From: CAZBWP01 sp964630265
GTDB lineage: Bacteria > Pseudomonadota > Alphaproteobacteria > Rhodospirillales > Defluviicoccaceae
Assembly (NCBI GenBank): GCA_964630265.1
Contig: CAZVRW010000053.1
Location: forward strand, 1 to 24,064
Length of the DNA stretch: 24,064 nucleotides
Reading direction: 5' to 3'
Shown one piece after another: positions 14,931 through 24,064 of the stretch. Numbering within the stretch: the stretch's first letter is position 1; every line of letters begins with the position of its first letter. Both the position numbers and the translations under genes were made by a program. The notes under the pieces are model-generated. The model ran no database searches. It was not told where the DNA came from and saw nothing but the letters and a program-made list of their open reading frames with translations.

Positions 14931-14997
14931 GTGCGGTTTCGTCGTTTTCGGCGGCGAGCCCGGCAGTGGTGCAAGCCGACGTCGAAACCATCCGCAC
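14931..14997 (+). other. Nested hairpin in the 5' leader of enoyl-CoA hydratase
   Basis: GTGCGG (14931-14936) pairs with CCGCAC (14992-14997). TTTCG (14937-14941) pairs with CGAAA (14983-14987), leaving a 4-base bulge. Inside them TCGGC (14948-14952) pairs with GCCGA (14975-14979). The structure would start within a few bases of the predicted transcript 5' end. It may be a stability element or a cis-regulatory RNA; it matches no riboswitch class I recognise. Confidence 0.35.
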
Positions 14998-15011
14998 GTC
15001 CTCGAGCAACC

Positions 15012-15037
15012 ATCCACCGGCCATTATCCACCGGCCA
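15012..15037. repeat. 12-base direct repeat with a near-consensus DnaA box
   Basis: ATCCACCGGCCA occurs at 15012-15023 and 15026-15037, separated by TT. The second copy creates TTATCCACC (15024-15032), one base from the DnaA box TTATCCACA. It sits in the leader just before the enoyl-CoA hydratase gene. Confidence 0.4.
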
Positions 15038-15059
15038 CCACACTCAGGGGAGAGACACA

Positions 15060-15836
15060 ATGGCGTACAGCTTCATCAAGGCGGAGACCGAGGGCGCGGT
15101 CGGGGTCATCACCCTCAACCGGCCGGATGCCCTCAACGCTCTCAACGCCGAACTCATGGGGGAACTGGCGGACGCTCTCGACACGTTCGAGGCGGACGCG
15201 GCGATCGGCTGCATCGTCATTACTGGCGGCGACAAGGCGTTTGCCGCGGGCGCCGACATCAAGCAGATGAAGGACAAGACCTTCATGGACTGCTACAATG
15301 AGAATTTCCTGGCGCCGACATGGGAGCGCACGGCCGCCTGCCGCAAGCCGGTGATCGCCGCGGTCGCCGGCTTCGCCCTGGGGGGTGGTTGCGAACTCGC
15401 CATGATGTGCGACATGATCATCGCCGCCGACACCGCCAAGTTCGGCCAGCCCGAGGTGAAGATCGGCACCATTCCCGGCCTCGGCGGCACCCAGCGCCTG
15501 ACCCGCGCCGTCGGCAAGGCGAAGGCCATGTATCTCTGCCTCTCCGGTGACATGATCGATGCCGCCGAGGCCGACAAGATCGGCTTGGTCAGCAAGGTGG
15601 TGCCGGCGGCCGACCTGATGACCGAGACCATGAAGCTCGCAGGCAAGATCGCCGCGCTATCGCAACCGATCGTGATGATCGCCAAGGAGTCGGTCAACCG
15701 CTCGCTGGAGACGACGCTGGCCGAGGGCATCCGCTTCGAGCGGCGGATGTTCCACGCCACGTTCGCAACGGCGGACCAGAAGGAAGGCATGGCGGCATTC
15801 GCCGAGAAGCGCAAACCCCAGTACACCAATCGCTGA
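15060..15836 (+). CDS. Enoyl-CoA hydratase (crotonase family)
   Basis: Encodes 258 residues. FAAGADIKQM (61-70) and ALGGGCELAM (106-115) form the oxyanion hole and CoA-binding region. The two catalytic glutamates are E112 and E132 (GQPEVKIG), spaced 20 apart as E144 and E164 are in rat mitochondrial enoyl-CoA hydratase. The C-terminal FAEKRKPQY is the standard short-chain hydratase ending. The enzyme hydrates trans-2-enoyl-CoA in fatty-acid beta-oxidation or related pathways. The ATG at 15060 is preceded by AGGGGAGAG. An in-frame stretch upstream of this ATG reads through the leader and is not protein-like. No other beta-oxidation gene is nearby. Its own promoter, structured leader and terminator suggest a single-gene transcript, perhaps with read-through from mutM. 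Confidence 0.93.
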   Translation: MAYSFIKAETEGAVGVITLNRPDALNALNAELMGELADALDTFEADAAIGCIVITGGDKAFAAGADIKQMKDKTFMDCYNENFLAPTWERTAACRKPVIAAVAGFALGGGCELAMMCDMIIAADTAKFGQPEVKIGTIPGLGGTQRLTRAVGKAKAMYLCLSGDMIDAAEADKIGLVSKVVPAADLMTETMKLAGKIAALSQPIVMIAKESVNRSLETTLAEGIRFERRMFHATFATADQKEGMAAFAEKRKPQYTNR

Positions 15837-15904
15837 GCATCGACCACCGAGCCGGTCAACGGGCGATCGGCGCCGCGCGAGGTGACGCCGCTTTTGCGCG
15901 GCGG

Positions 15905-15933
15905 TTGACGCGACTGGCGGCCCCGGCTATAAG
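15905..15933 (+). promoter_or_regulatory. rpsT promoter
   Basis: TTGACG (15905-15910) and TATAAG (15928-15933) are separated by exactly 17 bases, a strong sigma-70-type promoter. Initiation would be near 15940, giving a leader of about 47 bases before the rpsT ATG. The -10 lies in the loop and right arm of the terminator hairpin at 15921-15939. Confidence 0.6.
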
Positions 15934-15948
15934 CCGGGGCTTATTTTT
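15921..15948 (+). terminator. Rho-independent terminator of enoyl-CoA hydratase
   Basis: CCCCGGCT (15921-15928), loop ATA, AGCCGGGG (15932-15939), then CTTATTTTT. An 8-bp GC-rich stem and T-rich tail make a good intrinsic terminator 85 bases after the hydratase stop. It overlaps the rpsT promoter, but a transcript starting at about 15940 would not contain the stem. Confidence 0.65.
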
Positions 15949-15986
15949 CCGGGAAACCGCACTTCGTCAGGACAACCGTCTCCACC

Positions 15987-16253
15987 ATGGCGCACCACGA
16001 CTCAGCGAAAAAACGTATTCGACAGATCGAACGGCGGACGCGGATCAATCGCGCCCGCGTGCAGCGGATCCGCACCTTTCTCCGCAAGGTGGAACGCGCG
16101 ATTGCCGCCGGCGACAAGGAAGAGGCGCGGCTCGCCTTTCAGGCGGCGCAGCCCGAATTGATGCGCGGCGTCACCAAAGGGGTCGTTCACCGCAACACCG
16201 CCGCGCGCCGGCTGTCGCGCCTGTCGGCCCGCATCAAGGTGCTGCCGACCTGA
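15987..16253 (+). CDS. rpsT: 30S ribosomal protein S20
   Basis: Encodes 88 residues, the usual size. It starts MAHHDSAKKRIRQ, followed by the RRTRINRARVQRIRTFLRKVE helix region, and continues with the VTKGVVHRNTAARRLSRLSARI pattern that marks S20. The protein is highly basic, with three long helices, and binds 16S rRNA early in small-subunit assembly. It has its own strong promoter at 15905-15933. Position shortly upstream of dnaA is common in alphaproteobacteria. A possible terminator hairpin lies 93 bases downstream. Confidence 0.95.
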   Translation: MAHHDSAKKRIRQIERRTRINRARVQRIRTFLRKVERAIAAGDKEEARLAFQAAQPELMRGVTKGVVHRNTAARRLSRLSARIKVLPT

Positions 16254-16334
16254 CACAATCCCCCGGCAGGCGCGCACGTTTGTTGCGCGTCGCGGGGCGT
16301 GAATAGACCGATTTGATCAATCCCGGCTGAAATG

Positions 16335-16377
16335 CAACCTGCCCTGGCCTCGTATTTGGCGAGGCCTTGTTGGGTTG
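16335..16377 (+). terminator. Hairpin downstream of rpsT
   Basis: GGCCTCG (16346-16352) and CGAGGCC (16360-16366) pair around TATTTGG, and the outer bases CAACC (16335-16339) and GGTTG (16373-16377) pair as well. The tail TTGTTGGGTT is only moderately T-rich, so it may be a weak terminator or an mRNA 3'-end stabiliser. Confidence 0.45.
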
Positions 16378-16684
16378 TGCCGTGGTAAACAAACCGGTCG
16401 GTTGTCAAGCCAAAGATTCAACGCCGTTCCCCTTTCGGTCACGTTGCATGATCAAACGCCCGGCAGTAGGCTCTTGGGCGACGACAGGAAGGCTCCGCTT
16501 TCGAAAATATGGCCCGAGACCACTCGGAAGTATTGTTGGGACTTGCGCTCAATAAGGTAAAGTGTATCCGCTGACAATGCGCAGTTTGTTGCAGATTTGG
16601 TACAGTCTTTTGTTTGCGTTCGGCATTTTAGAAAGATTGTATTTTTTTGCTGCGTAGCTCCCTTTTTGGGGTATGGTAGCGCGG

Positions 16685-16696
16685 CAACGGCCGTTG
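16685..16696. promoter_or_regulatory. Perfect palindrome upstream of dnaA
   Basis: CAACGGCCGTTG is a perfect 12-base palindrome starting eight bases after a possible -10 element (TATGGT, 16672-16677). It would lie at or just after the transcription start, a typical place for a repressor site. The binding protein is unknown. Confidence 0.35.
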
Positions 16697-16974
16697 TGGC
16701 CTTGGATCCGGTCGGAGATCAGCGCCGTGTTTGGTGCGTTCCGTCGGGGCGGATCGAGTGAGCTATTGACCGGGCGCGGGGAGCGGTTGGTCGTGATGCC
16801 GTAGGTCGGCCTTGAGGCCATGCGGCGTGAGCTCAATCAGGGGGTCTTCGGCGTCGTCACAATGTGCCGCGTTCGTGCGGCTGGAACCCGCGAGCGGCTG
16901 AGTATTGGCGTTCATTTCTATCCGCCGCCAAGTGCGGTGGAGCGACCATTTTAGAGGGGAGCTGCGTCGAAAGA

Positions 16975-18471
<1,497 letters not shown>

Positions 18472-18479
18472 CGTCTATC

Positions 18480-18514
18480 CGGCGGCCGCGCGAAGCCTGT
18501 TCGCGTGGCCGCCG
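18480..18514 (+). other. Long hairpin between dnaA and dnaN
   Basis: Bases 18480-18494 pair with 18500-18514 (CGGCGGCC-G-CGCGAA against TTCGCG-T-GGCCGCCG, one G-U pair) around a GCCTG loop, giving a 15-bp stem nine bases after the dnaA stop. No T-run follows, so it is not a textbook terminator. It ends just before the dnaN -10 element and may partly end dnaA transcripts or protect the mRNA end. Confidence 0.55.
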
Positions 18515-18518
18515 GGTC

Positions 18519-18527
18519 TGCTATACT
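18519..18527 (+). promoter_or_regulatory. Extended -10 promoter for dnaN
   Basis: TGCTATACT is an extended -10 (TGnTATACT) 91 bases before the dnaN ATG. The matching -35 would fall inside the hairpin arm (TTCGCG, 16-base spacer), a poor match, so the extended TG would be important. It suggests dnaN-recF-gyrB has a start site separate from dnaA. Confidence 0.45.
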
Positions 18528-18617
18528 GCCCAGCCCGGTCACGTATGGGCCAGTCGGCAGCAAGCACGCGTCGGGTGTGCACCGGGGCCCGGCAGCGCTT
18601 CGAACCTCGGAACAACC

Positions 18618-19736
18618 ATGAGATTTACCATCGACCGCTCGGCTCTCGTCAGGACGCTCGGGCATGTCCAGAGTGTCGTCGAGCGCCGCAACACCATCCC
18701 GATTCTCTCGAACGTCAAGCTCGACGCGAGGGACGAGCGGCTGCGCCTGACGGCGACCGATATGGACCTGGAACTCGTCGAATCCGTCGCCGCGGTCGTC
18801 GACGTCGGCGGGGCGGTCACCGTGCCCGCCCACACCCTCCACGATATCGCCCGCAAGCTGCCGGAGGGTGCCGAAGTGGCCTTCGATGCCACCGGCGGCG
18901 GCGGCGTGTTGGACATCCGCTCGGGCCGCTCGCGCTTCACCCTGCCGTGCCTGCCGACGTCCGACTTTCCGGTGATGACCGGCACGGATGCGCCCTTTCG
19001 CTTCGTCATTGGCGCGGCCGCGTTGCGAGGCCTGATCGATCGCACGCGCTTCGCCATCTCGACGGAGGAGACCCGCTACTACCTCAACGGCATCTACCTG
19101 CATGCCACGGAGTCCGACGGCGTCGCCGTGCTGCGCGCGGTCGCCACCGACGGCCACCGCTTGGCCAGCGTCGAGGTGCCGCTGCCCGGCGGCGCGGAAG
19201 GGATGCCCGGCATCATCGTGCCGCGGAAGACGGTGAACGAACTACGCCGGCTGATCGACGAGACCGCCGAGGATCTCACCATCGACCTTTCCGAGACAAA
19301 AATGCGCTGCGCCTTCGGCGAGACGGTACTCACCTCGAAGTTGATCGATGGCACCTTTCCCGATTACCAGCGGGTCATTCCCGTCGGCAACGACAAGACG
19401 CTGGAGGTTCGCTGCAAGGAGTTCACCGAGGCGGTCGACCGGGTGTCGGCCATCTCCAGCGAGAAGTCACGGCCGGTGAAGATGTCGATCGCCGACGGCA
19501 CGCTGGTGGTGTCGGCGAGCAGCCTGGAGCACGGTCAGGCGACGGAAGAGATCGAGGTGCAGTACGACGGCGAGACCATCGACATCGGCTTCAACAGCCG
19601 CTATCTCCTCGACATCACCCAGCAGATCGACAGCGATACCGCGCGTTTCATGCTGGCCGATTCCGGCTCGCCGACCATTCTGCGCGATCTGTCCGATCTC
19701 AGCGCCTTGTACGTACTGATGCCGATGCGCGTGTGA
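18618..19736 (+). CDS. dnaN: DNA polymerase III beta subunit (sliding clamp)
   Basis: Encodes 372 residues, close to the 366 of E. coli. The three clamp domains are each about 120 residues. Recognisable segments are VVERRNTIPILSNV near residue 21, SDFPVM near 114, the central RYYLNGIYLH and ATDGHRLA, and the C-terminal PTILRDLSDLSALYVLMPMRV. The dimeric ring tethers DNA polymerase III and other enzymes to DNA. The ATG at 18618 has only a weak CGGAAC ribosome site. The intergenic stretch after dnaA (146 bases) holds a hairpin and a candidate promoter. The stop overlaps the recF GTG by four bases, so recF translation is probably coupled. Confidence 0.97.
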   Translation: MRFTIDRSALVRTLGHVQSVVERRNTIPILSNVKLDARDERLRLTATDMDLELVESVAAVVDVGGAVTVPAHTLHDIARKLPEGAEVAFDATGGGGVLDIRSGRSRFTLPCLPTSDFPVMTGTDAPFRFVIGAAALRGLIDRTRFAISTEETRYYLNGIYLHATESDGVAVLRAVATDGHRLASVEVPLPGGAEGMPGIIVPRKTVNELRRLIDETAEDLTIDLSETKMRCAFGETVLTSKLIDGTFPDYQRVIPVGNDKTLEVRCKEFTEAVDRVSAISSEKSRPVKMSIADGTLVVSASSLEHGQATEEIEVQYDGETIDIGFNSRYLLDITQQIDSDTARFMLADSGSPTILRDLSDLSALYVLMPMRV

Positions 19737-21007
19737 TCGACCGTGCCCAACGGTCCGGCGGGCCGGTGGCGGCCGGCGGCCCACGGGTCTCGGTTGCCCG
19801 GCTGACGCTCGGCGAATTTCGCTGCTTTCGCACCCTGCGGATCGAGACCGACTCGGCGCCGGTGGTGGTCACTGGTCCGAACGGGGCCGGTAAGACGACG
19901 CTCCTGGAAGCGCTGTCCTTCCTGGCACCGGGCAACGGCCTGCGCCGGGCGCGCCTCGACGAGGTGGCCTATCGGCCGGCGGGCGAGGCCGGCGATGGCG
20001 CCGGTTCGGGCGCCGGTTCGGGCGCCGGTTCGGGCGCCGGTTCGAGCGATGGTTCGGGCGGTGTCGCCTGGGGGGTGGCGGCGCGGCTGCGGACGCCCGC
20101 CGGGCCGGTGGAGATCGGCACGGGCCGGCAACCGGTGGCGGCCGCGGGGGGGCGCGAGCGGCGTGTCGCCCGCATCGACGGTCGGCCGGTGAAGAGCCTC
20201 GGCGCGCTCACCGAACGCCTCGGCGTCGTCTGGCTGACACCGGACATGGATCGGCTGTTTCAGGAGGGTGCGGCGTCGCGACGGCGCTTCCTCGATCGCA
20301 TCGTGTATGGGGTCGATCCGCGCCATGCCGACCGTGTCGCGGCCTTCGATCGGGCATTGCGCGAGCGGGCACGGCTGCTCCGCGACGGTCGCCGCGATCC
20401 GGCTTGGCTCGCCGCCCTGGAGGATGCGATGGCGCGGCATGCCGTGGCCACGGTGGCGGCGCGGCGCGAGGTCACGGCCCGGCTCGCCGTCCACTGTGCC
20501 GAGGGCGCGGGGGCGTTCCCCGGCGCCGTGCTCGAGGTCGTTGGCCGGATCGAAGCGTGGCTGGACGAGGTGCCGGCGCTGGCCGTCGAGGACCGGGTGC
20601 GAGCCGCCCTGGCGGCGGCGCGTGCCGCCGACGCGGCGGCGGGGACGACCTTGATCGGTGCCCACCGCAGCGACCTGCGCGTGTGCCATGGGCTGACCGG
20701 CCGGCCGGCCGCCGCCTGTTCGACCGGCGAGCAGAAGGCGTTGCTGATCGCCATCGTGCTGGCGGCGGCCTGCCTGCAGGCGGCGGCGCGCGGCGCGGTC
20801 CCGCTGCTGCTGCTCGACGAGGTGGCGGCCCATCTCGATGCCCGCCGTCGCGTCGCGCTGTTCGAGGAGATCGACGCCATCGGCGCCCAAGCGTGGTATA
20901 CAGGAACGGACCGTGCGGTTTTCCTGCCCCTGCGCGGCCACGCCCAGACCGTCCAGGTCGACGAGCGGCATGCGGCGACCGTCCTTGCGGTCGCGCGCCA
21001 AGAGTGA
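19733..21007 (+). CDS. recF: DNA replication and repair protein RecF, with internal Gly-Ala-Gly-Ser repeat
   Basis: Encodes 424 residues, longer than the usual 360-380. Walker A is GPNGAGKTT (48-56), the ABC-type signature STGEQKALL runs from 330, and Walker B is LLLLDE (358-363), followed by AAHLD. RecF helps load RecA at gaps coated with SSB. The GTG at 19733 overlaps the dnaN stop as GTGA. The first 20 residues are low-complexity, and a second GTG lies in frame about ten codons later, so the start is slightly uncertain. Residues 89-104 are four perfect GAGS units encoded by a 12-base tandem repeat, followed by SDGS, in the loop after the first beta-strands of lobe I. This is an insertion relative to the family and probably a flexible loop. 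gyrB follows after 13 bases. Confidence 0.93.
   Translation: MIDRAQRSGGPVAAGGPRVSVARLTLGEFRCFRTLRIETDSAPVVVTGPNGAGKTTLLEALSFLAPGNGLRRARLDEVAYRPAGEAGDGAGSGAGSGAGSGAGSSDGSGGVAWGVAARLRTPAGPVEIGTGRQPVAAAGGRERRVARIDGRPVKSLGALTERLGVVWLTPDMDRLFQEGAASRRRFLDRIVYGVDPRHADRVAAFDRALRERARLLRDGRRDPAWLAALEDAMARHAVATVAARREVTARLAVHCAEGAGAFPGAVLEVVGRIEAWLDEVPALAVEDRVRAALAAARAADAAAGTTLIGAHRSDLRVCHGLTGRPAAACSTGEQKALLIAIVLAAACLQAAARGAVPLLLLDEVAAHLDARRRVALFEEIDAIGAQAWYTGTDRAVFLPLRGHAQTVQVDERHAATVLAVARQE
19997..20044 (+). repeat. 12-base in-frame tandem repeat inside recF
   Basis: Four perfect copies of GGCGCCGGTTCG (19997-20008, 20009-20020, 20021-20032, 20033-20044) are followed by a degenerate copy (20045-20056). 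Each unit encodes Gly-Ala-Gly-Ser, so gain or loss of units keeps the frame. Slippage would only change loop length. Confidence 0.9.
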
Positions 21008-21020
21008 AAGAGAGACGACG

Positions 21021-23480
<2,460 letters not shown>

Positions 23481-23489
23481 CCGGGCGGC

Positions 23490-23903
23490 TCAGCCGAGGC
23501 GGACCAAGTTGGCCAGCGCCCGGAACTTGCCGGAGGCCTCCTCGATCTCGGCCAAGTACGGCTCCTTCTGGGCGGCGTGTTCCACCTGGTGCAGCTCCAT
23601 GGCGACACGCTCCACGTCGTAGGCCGAGAGCAGGGTCGCGCCCAGATCCTGCGCCTGGGCATCGCCCAGTTCGTCGCGCACCAAGTCCGGCAGGGCCGTC
23701 GCATACTGCCGGAGTTCGGCGCAGCGGCCGTGCGGCACGCCGCCAGCGCGGATCTCCGTCGACACGGCGATCAGGCAGCCGCCGATCTGTTCGAACAGAT
23801 GCGCCATGTCGCCCCGCTGCTGCCGATTGGCGGCGCGCAGCTGATCCGAGAGCCCCAGCAACGACCGCGCCACCTCCAGGATGGTCCGAAACATGTCGAT
23901 CAT
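23490..23903 (-). CDS. Small all-helical protein of unknown function
   Basis: Encodes 137 residues. I do not recognise a named family. The protein has no membrane segment or signal peptide and appears fully alpha-helical and acidic. Visible features are LLGLSDQLRAANRQQRGDMAHLFEQIGGCL (16-45), a compact conserved-looking loop VPHGRCAELRQYATALPDLV (56-75), and a terminal helix with EHAAQKEPYLAEIEEASGKFRAL. The loop pattern PHGxCxEL followed by LP is vaguely reminiscent of small helical proteins I recall from cyanobacteria, but I cannot confirm this. The ATG at 23903 has a weak GGGTAAAA upstream; an in-frame ATG at 23894 is equally possible. Codon use matches the neighbours. It converges on gyrB with nine bases between stops. 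Confidence 0.65.
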   Translation of the reverse strand: MIDMFRTILEVARSLLGLSDQLRAANRQQRGDMAHLFEQIGGCLIAVSTEIRAGGVPHGRCAELRQYATALPDLVRDELGDAQAQDLGATLLSAYDVERVAMELHQVEHAAQKEPYLAEIEEASGKFRALANLVRLG

Positions 23904-24064
23904 CGCGTTTTACCCATCGTTGGCGGTTCCTCGAACAAAAGCGGCAGCTACCGTGGAACCATACGTGGCCGTTCAGGGGGCATACCGCGCGGTTGCAACC
24001 ATCCCCAGCTCATGTTTCGGTGTCGCGGTCAGGGTGTTGATAGCTAACAACGGGGCCGCCTCCC
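23904..24064. other. Non-coding edge region upstream of the small helical protein
   Basis: The last 161 bases contain no convincing protein or RNA gene. This stretch should include the promoter of the leftward small gene, but I see no clear -35/-10 pair. Confidence 0.4.

Larger units (their letters stand above)
16254..16974. other. 721-base non-coding region upstream of dnaA
   Basis: This is the largest gap in the window and has no protein-like frame. Its left third holds a hairpin likely to end the rpsT transcript. The centre (about 16550-16670) is clearly AT-rich compared with the surroundings, with runs such as TTTTTTT and TTTTAGAAAG. The right part holds a weak promoter (TTGCTG 16647-16652, TATGGT 16672-16677, 19-base spacer) and a perfect 12-base palindrome. 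It must carry the dnaA promoter and is a candidate origin or unwinding region. I found no consensus DnaA box in it, which argues against a simple oriC. Confidence 0.5.

Noticed and set aside
16549..16836. Minus-strand 95-codon frame in the dnaA upstream gap
   Set aside because: There is no ribosome-binding site, no motif, and it spans the AT-rich core and the candidate dnaA promoter.

Overview
The window is GC-rich chromosomal DNA carrying the dnaA-dnaN-recF-gyrB replication block. It also holds rpsT and a leftward ubiE-ubiB-coaBC-dut housekeeping cluster. The gene set (single-copy core genes, a fused coaBC, the dgcN-dgcA pair, a bacterial GH3 protein, an Rrf2 regulator beside cysK) and the codon use point to an alphaproteobacterium, most likely Rhodospirillales-like. 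That placement is inference from gene content; no 16S or other phylogenetic marker was compared. I see no phage, insertion sequence, tRNA, rRNA or CRISPR array.

Layout. At the left edge is the end of a Dps/ferritin-like gene (3-215, +). It converges on a translationally coupled dgcN-dgcA pair (2241-245, -) for D-glutamate catabolism. A divergent, secreted SleB/CwlJ-type cell wall hydrolase follows (2517-3089, +). From 14019 down to 3191, ten genes run leftward with short gaps or 4-base overlaps: ubiE, ubiB, coaBC, dut, an Rrf2 regulator, cysK, a MoeB/ThiF-type E1 enzyme, a DsrE-like protein, a penicillin-acylase-family lipoprotein and a GH3-type acyl-adenylating enzyme. From 14067 to 23480 everything runs rightward: mutM, an enoyl-CoA hydratase, rpsT, dnaA, dnaN, recF and gyrB. 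A small unrecognised helical protein (23903-23490, -) converges on gyrB.

How the genes fit together. The left block joins ubiquinone biosynthesis (ubiE, ubiB), CoA biosynthesis (coaBC) and dUTP hygiene (dut) to a cysteine/sulfur-handling group (rrf2-cysK-thiF-dsrE). It ends with a possible amide-bond making/breaking pair (GH3 and acylase). The right block is the replication initiation and topology operon. Transcription polarity flips near 14.0-14.1 kb, as expected if both arms lead away from a replication origin somewhere around 11.6-17 kb.

The most interesting non-gene signals are these: a perfect DnaA-box consensus between two copies of a 13-base repeat upstream of coaBC; a 721-base non-coding gap before dnaA; a terminator hairpin whose loop overlaps the -10 of the rpsT promoter; a nested hairpin in the enoyl-CoA hydratase leader; a 15-bp hairpin just before the dnaN promoter; and a 12-base in-frame tandem repeat inside recF. 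MutM also has an atypical zinc finger lacking its fourth cysteine. I do not see a clearly new multi-gene system; most of the window is core chromosome.
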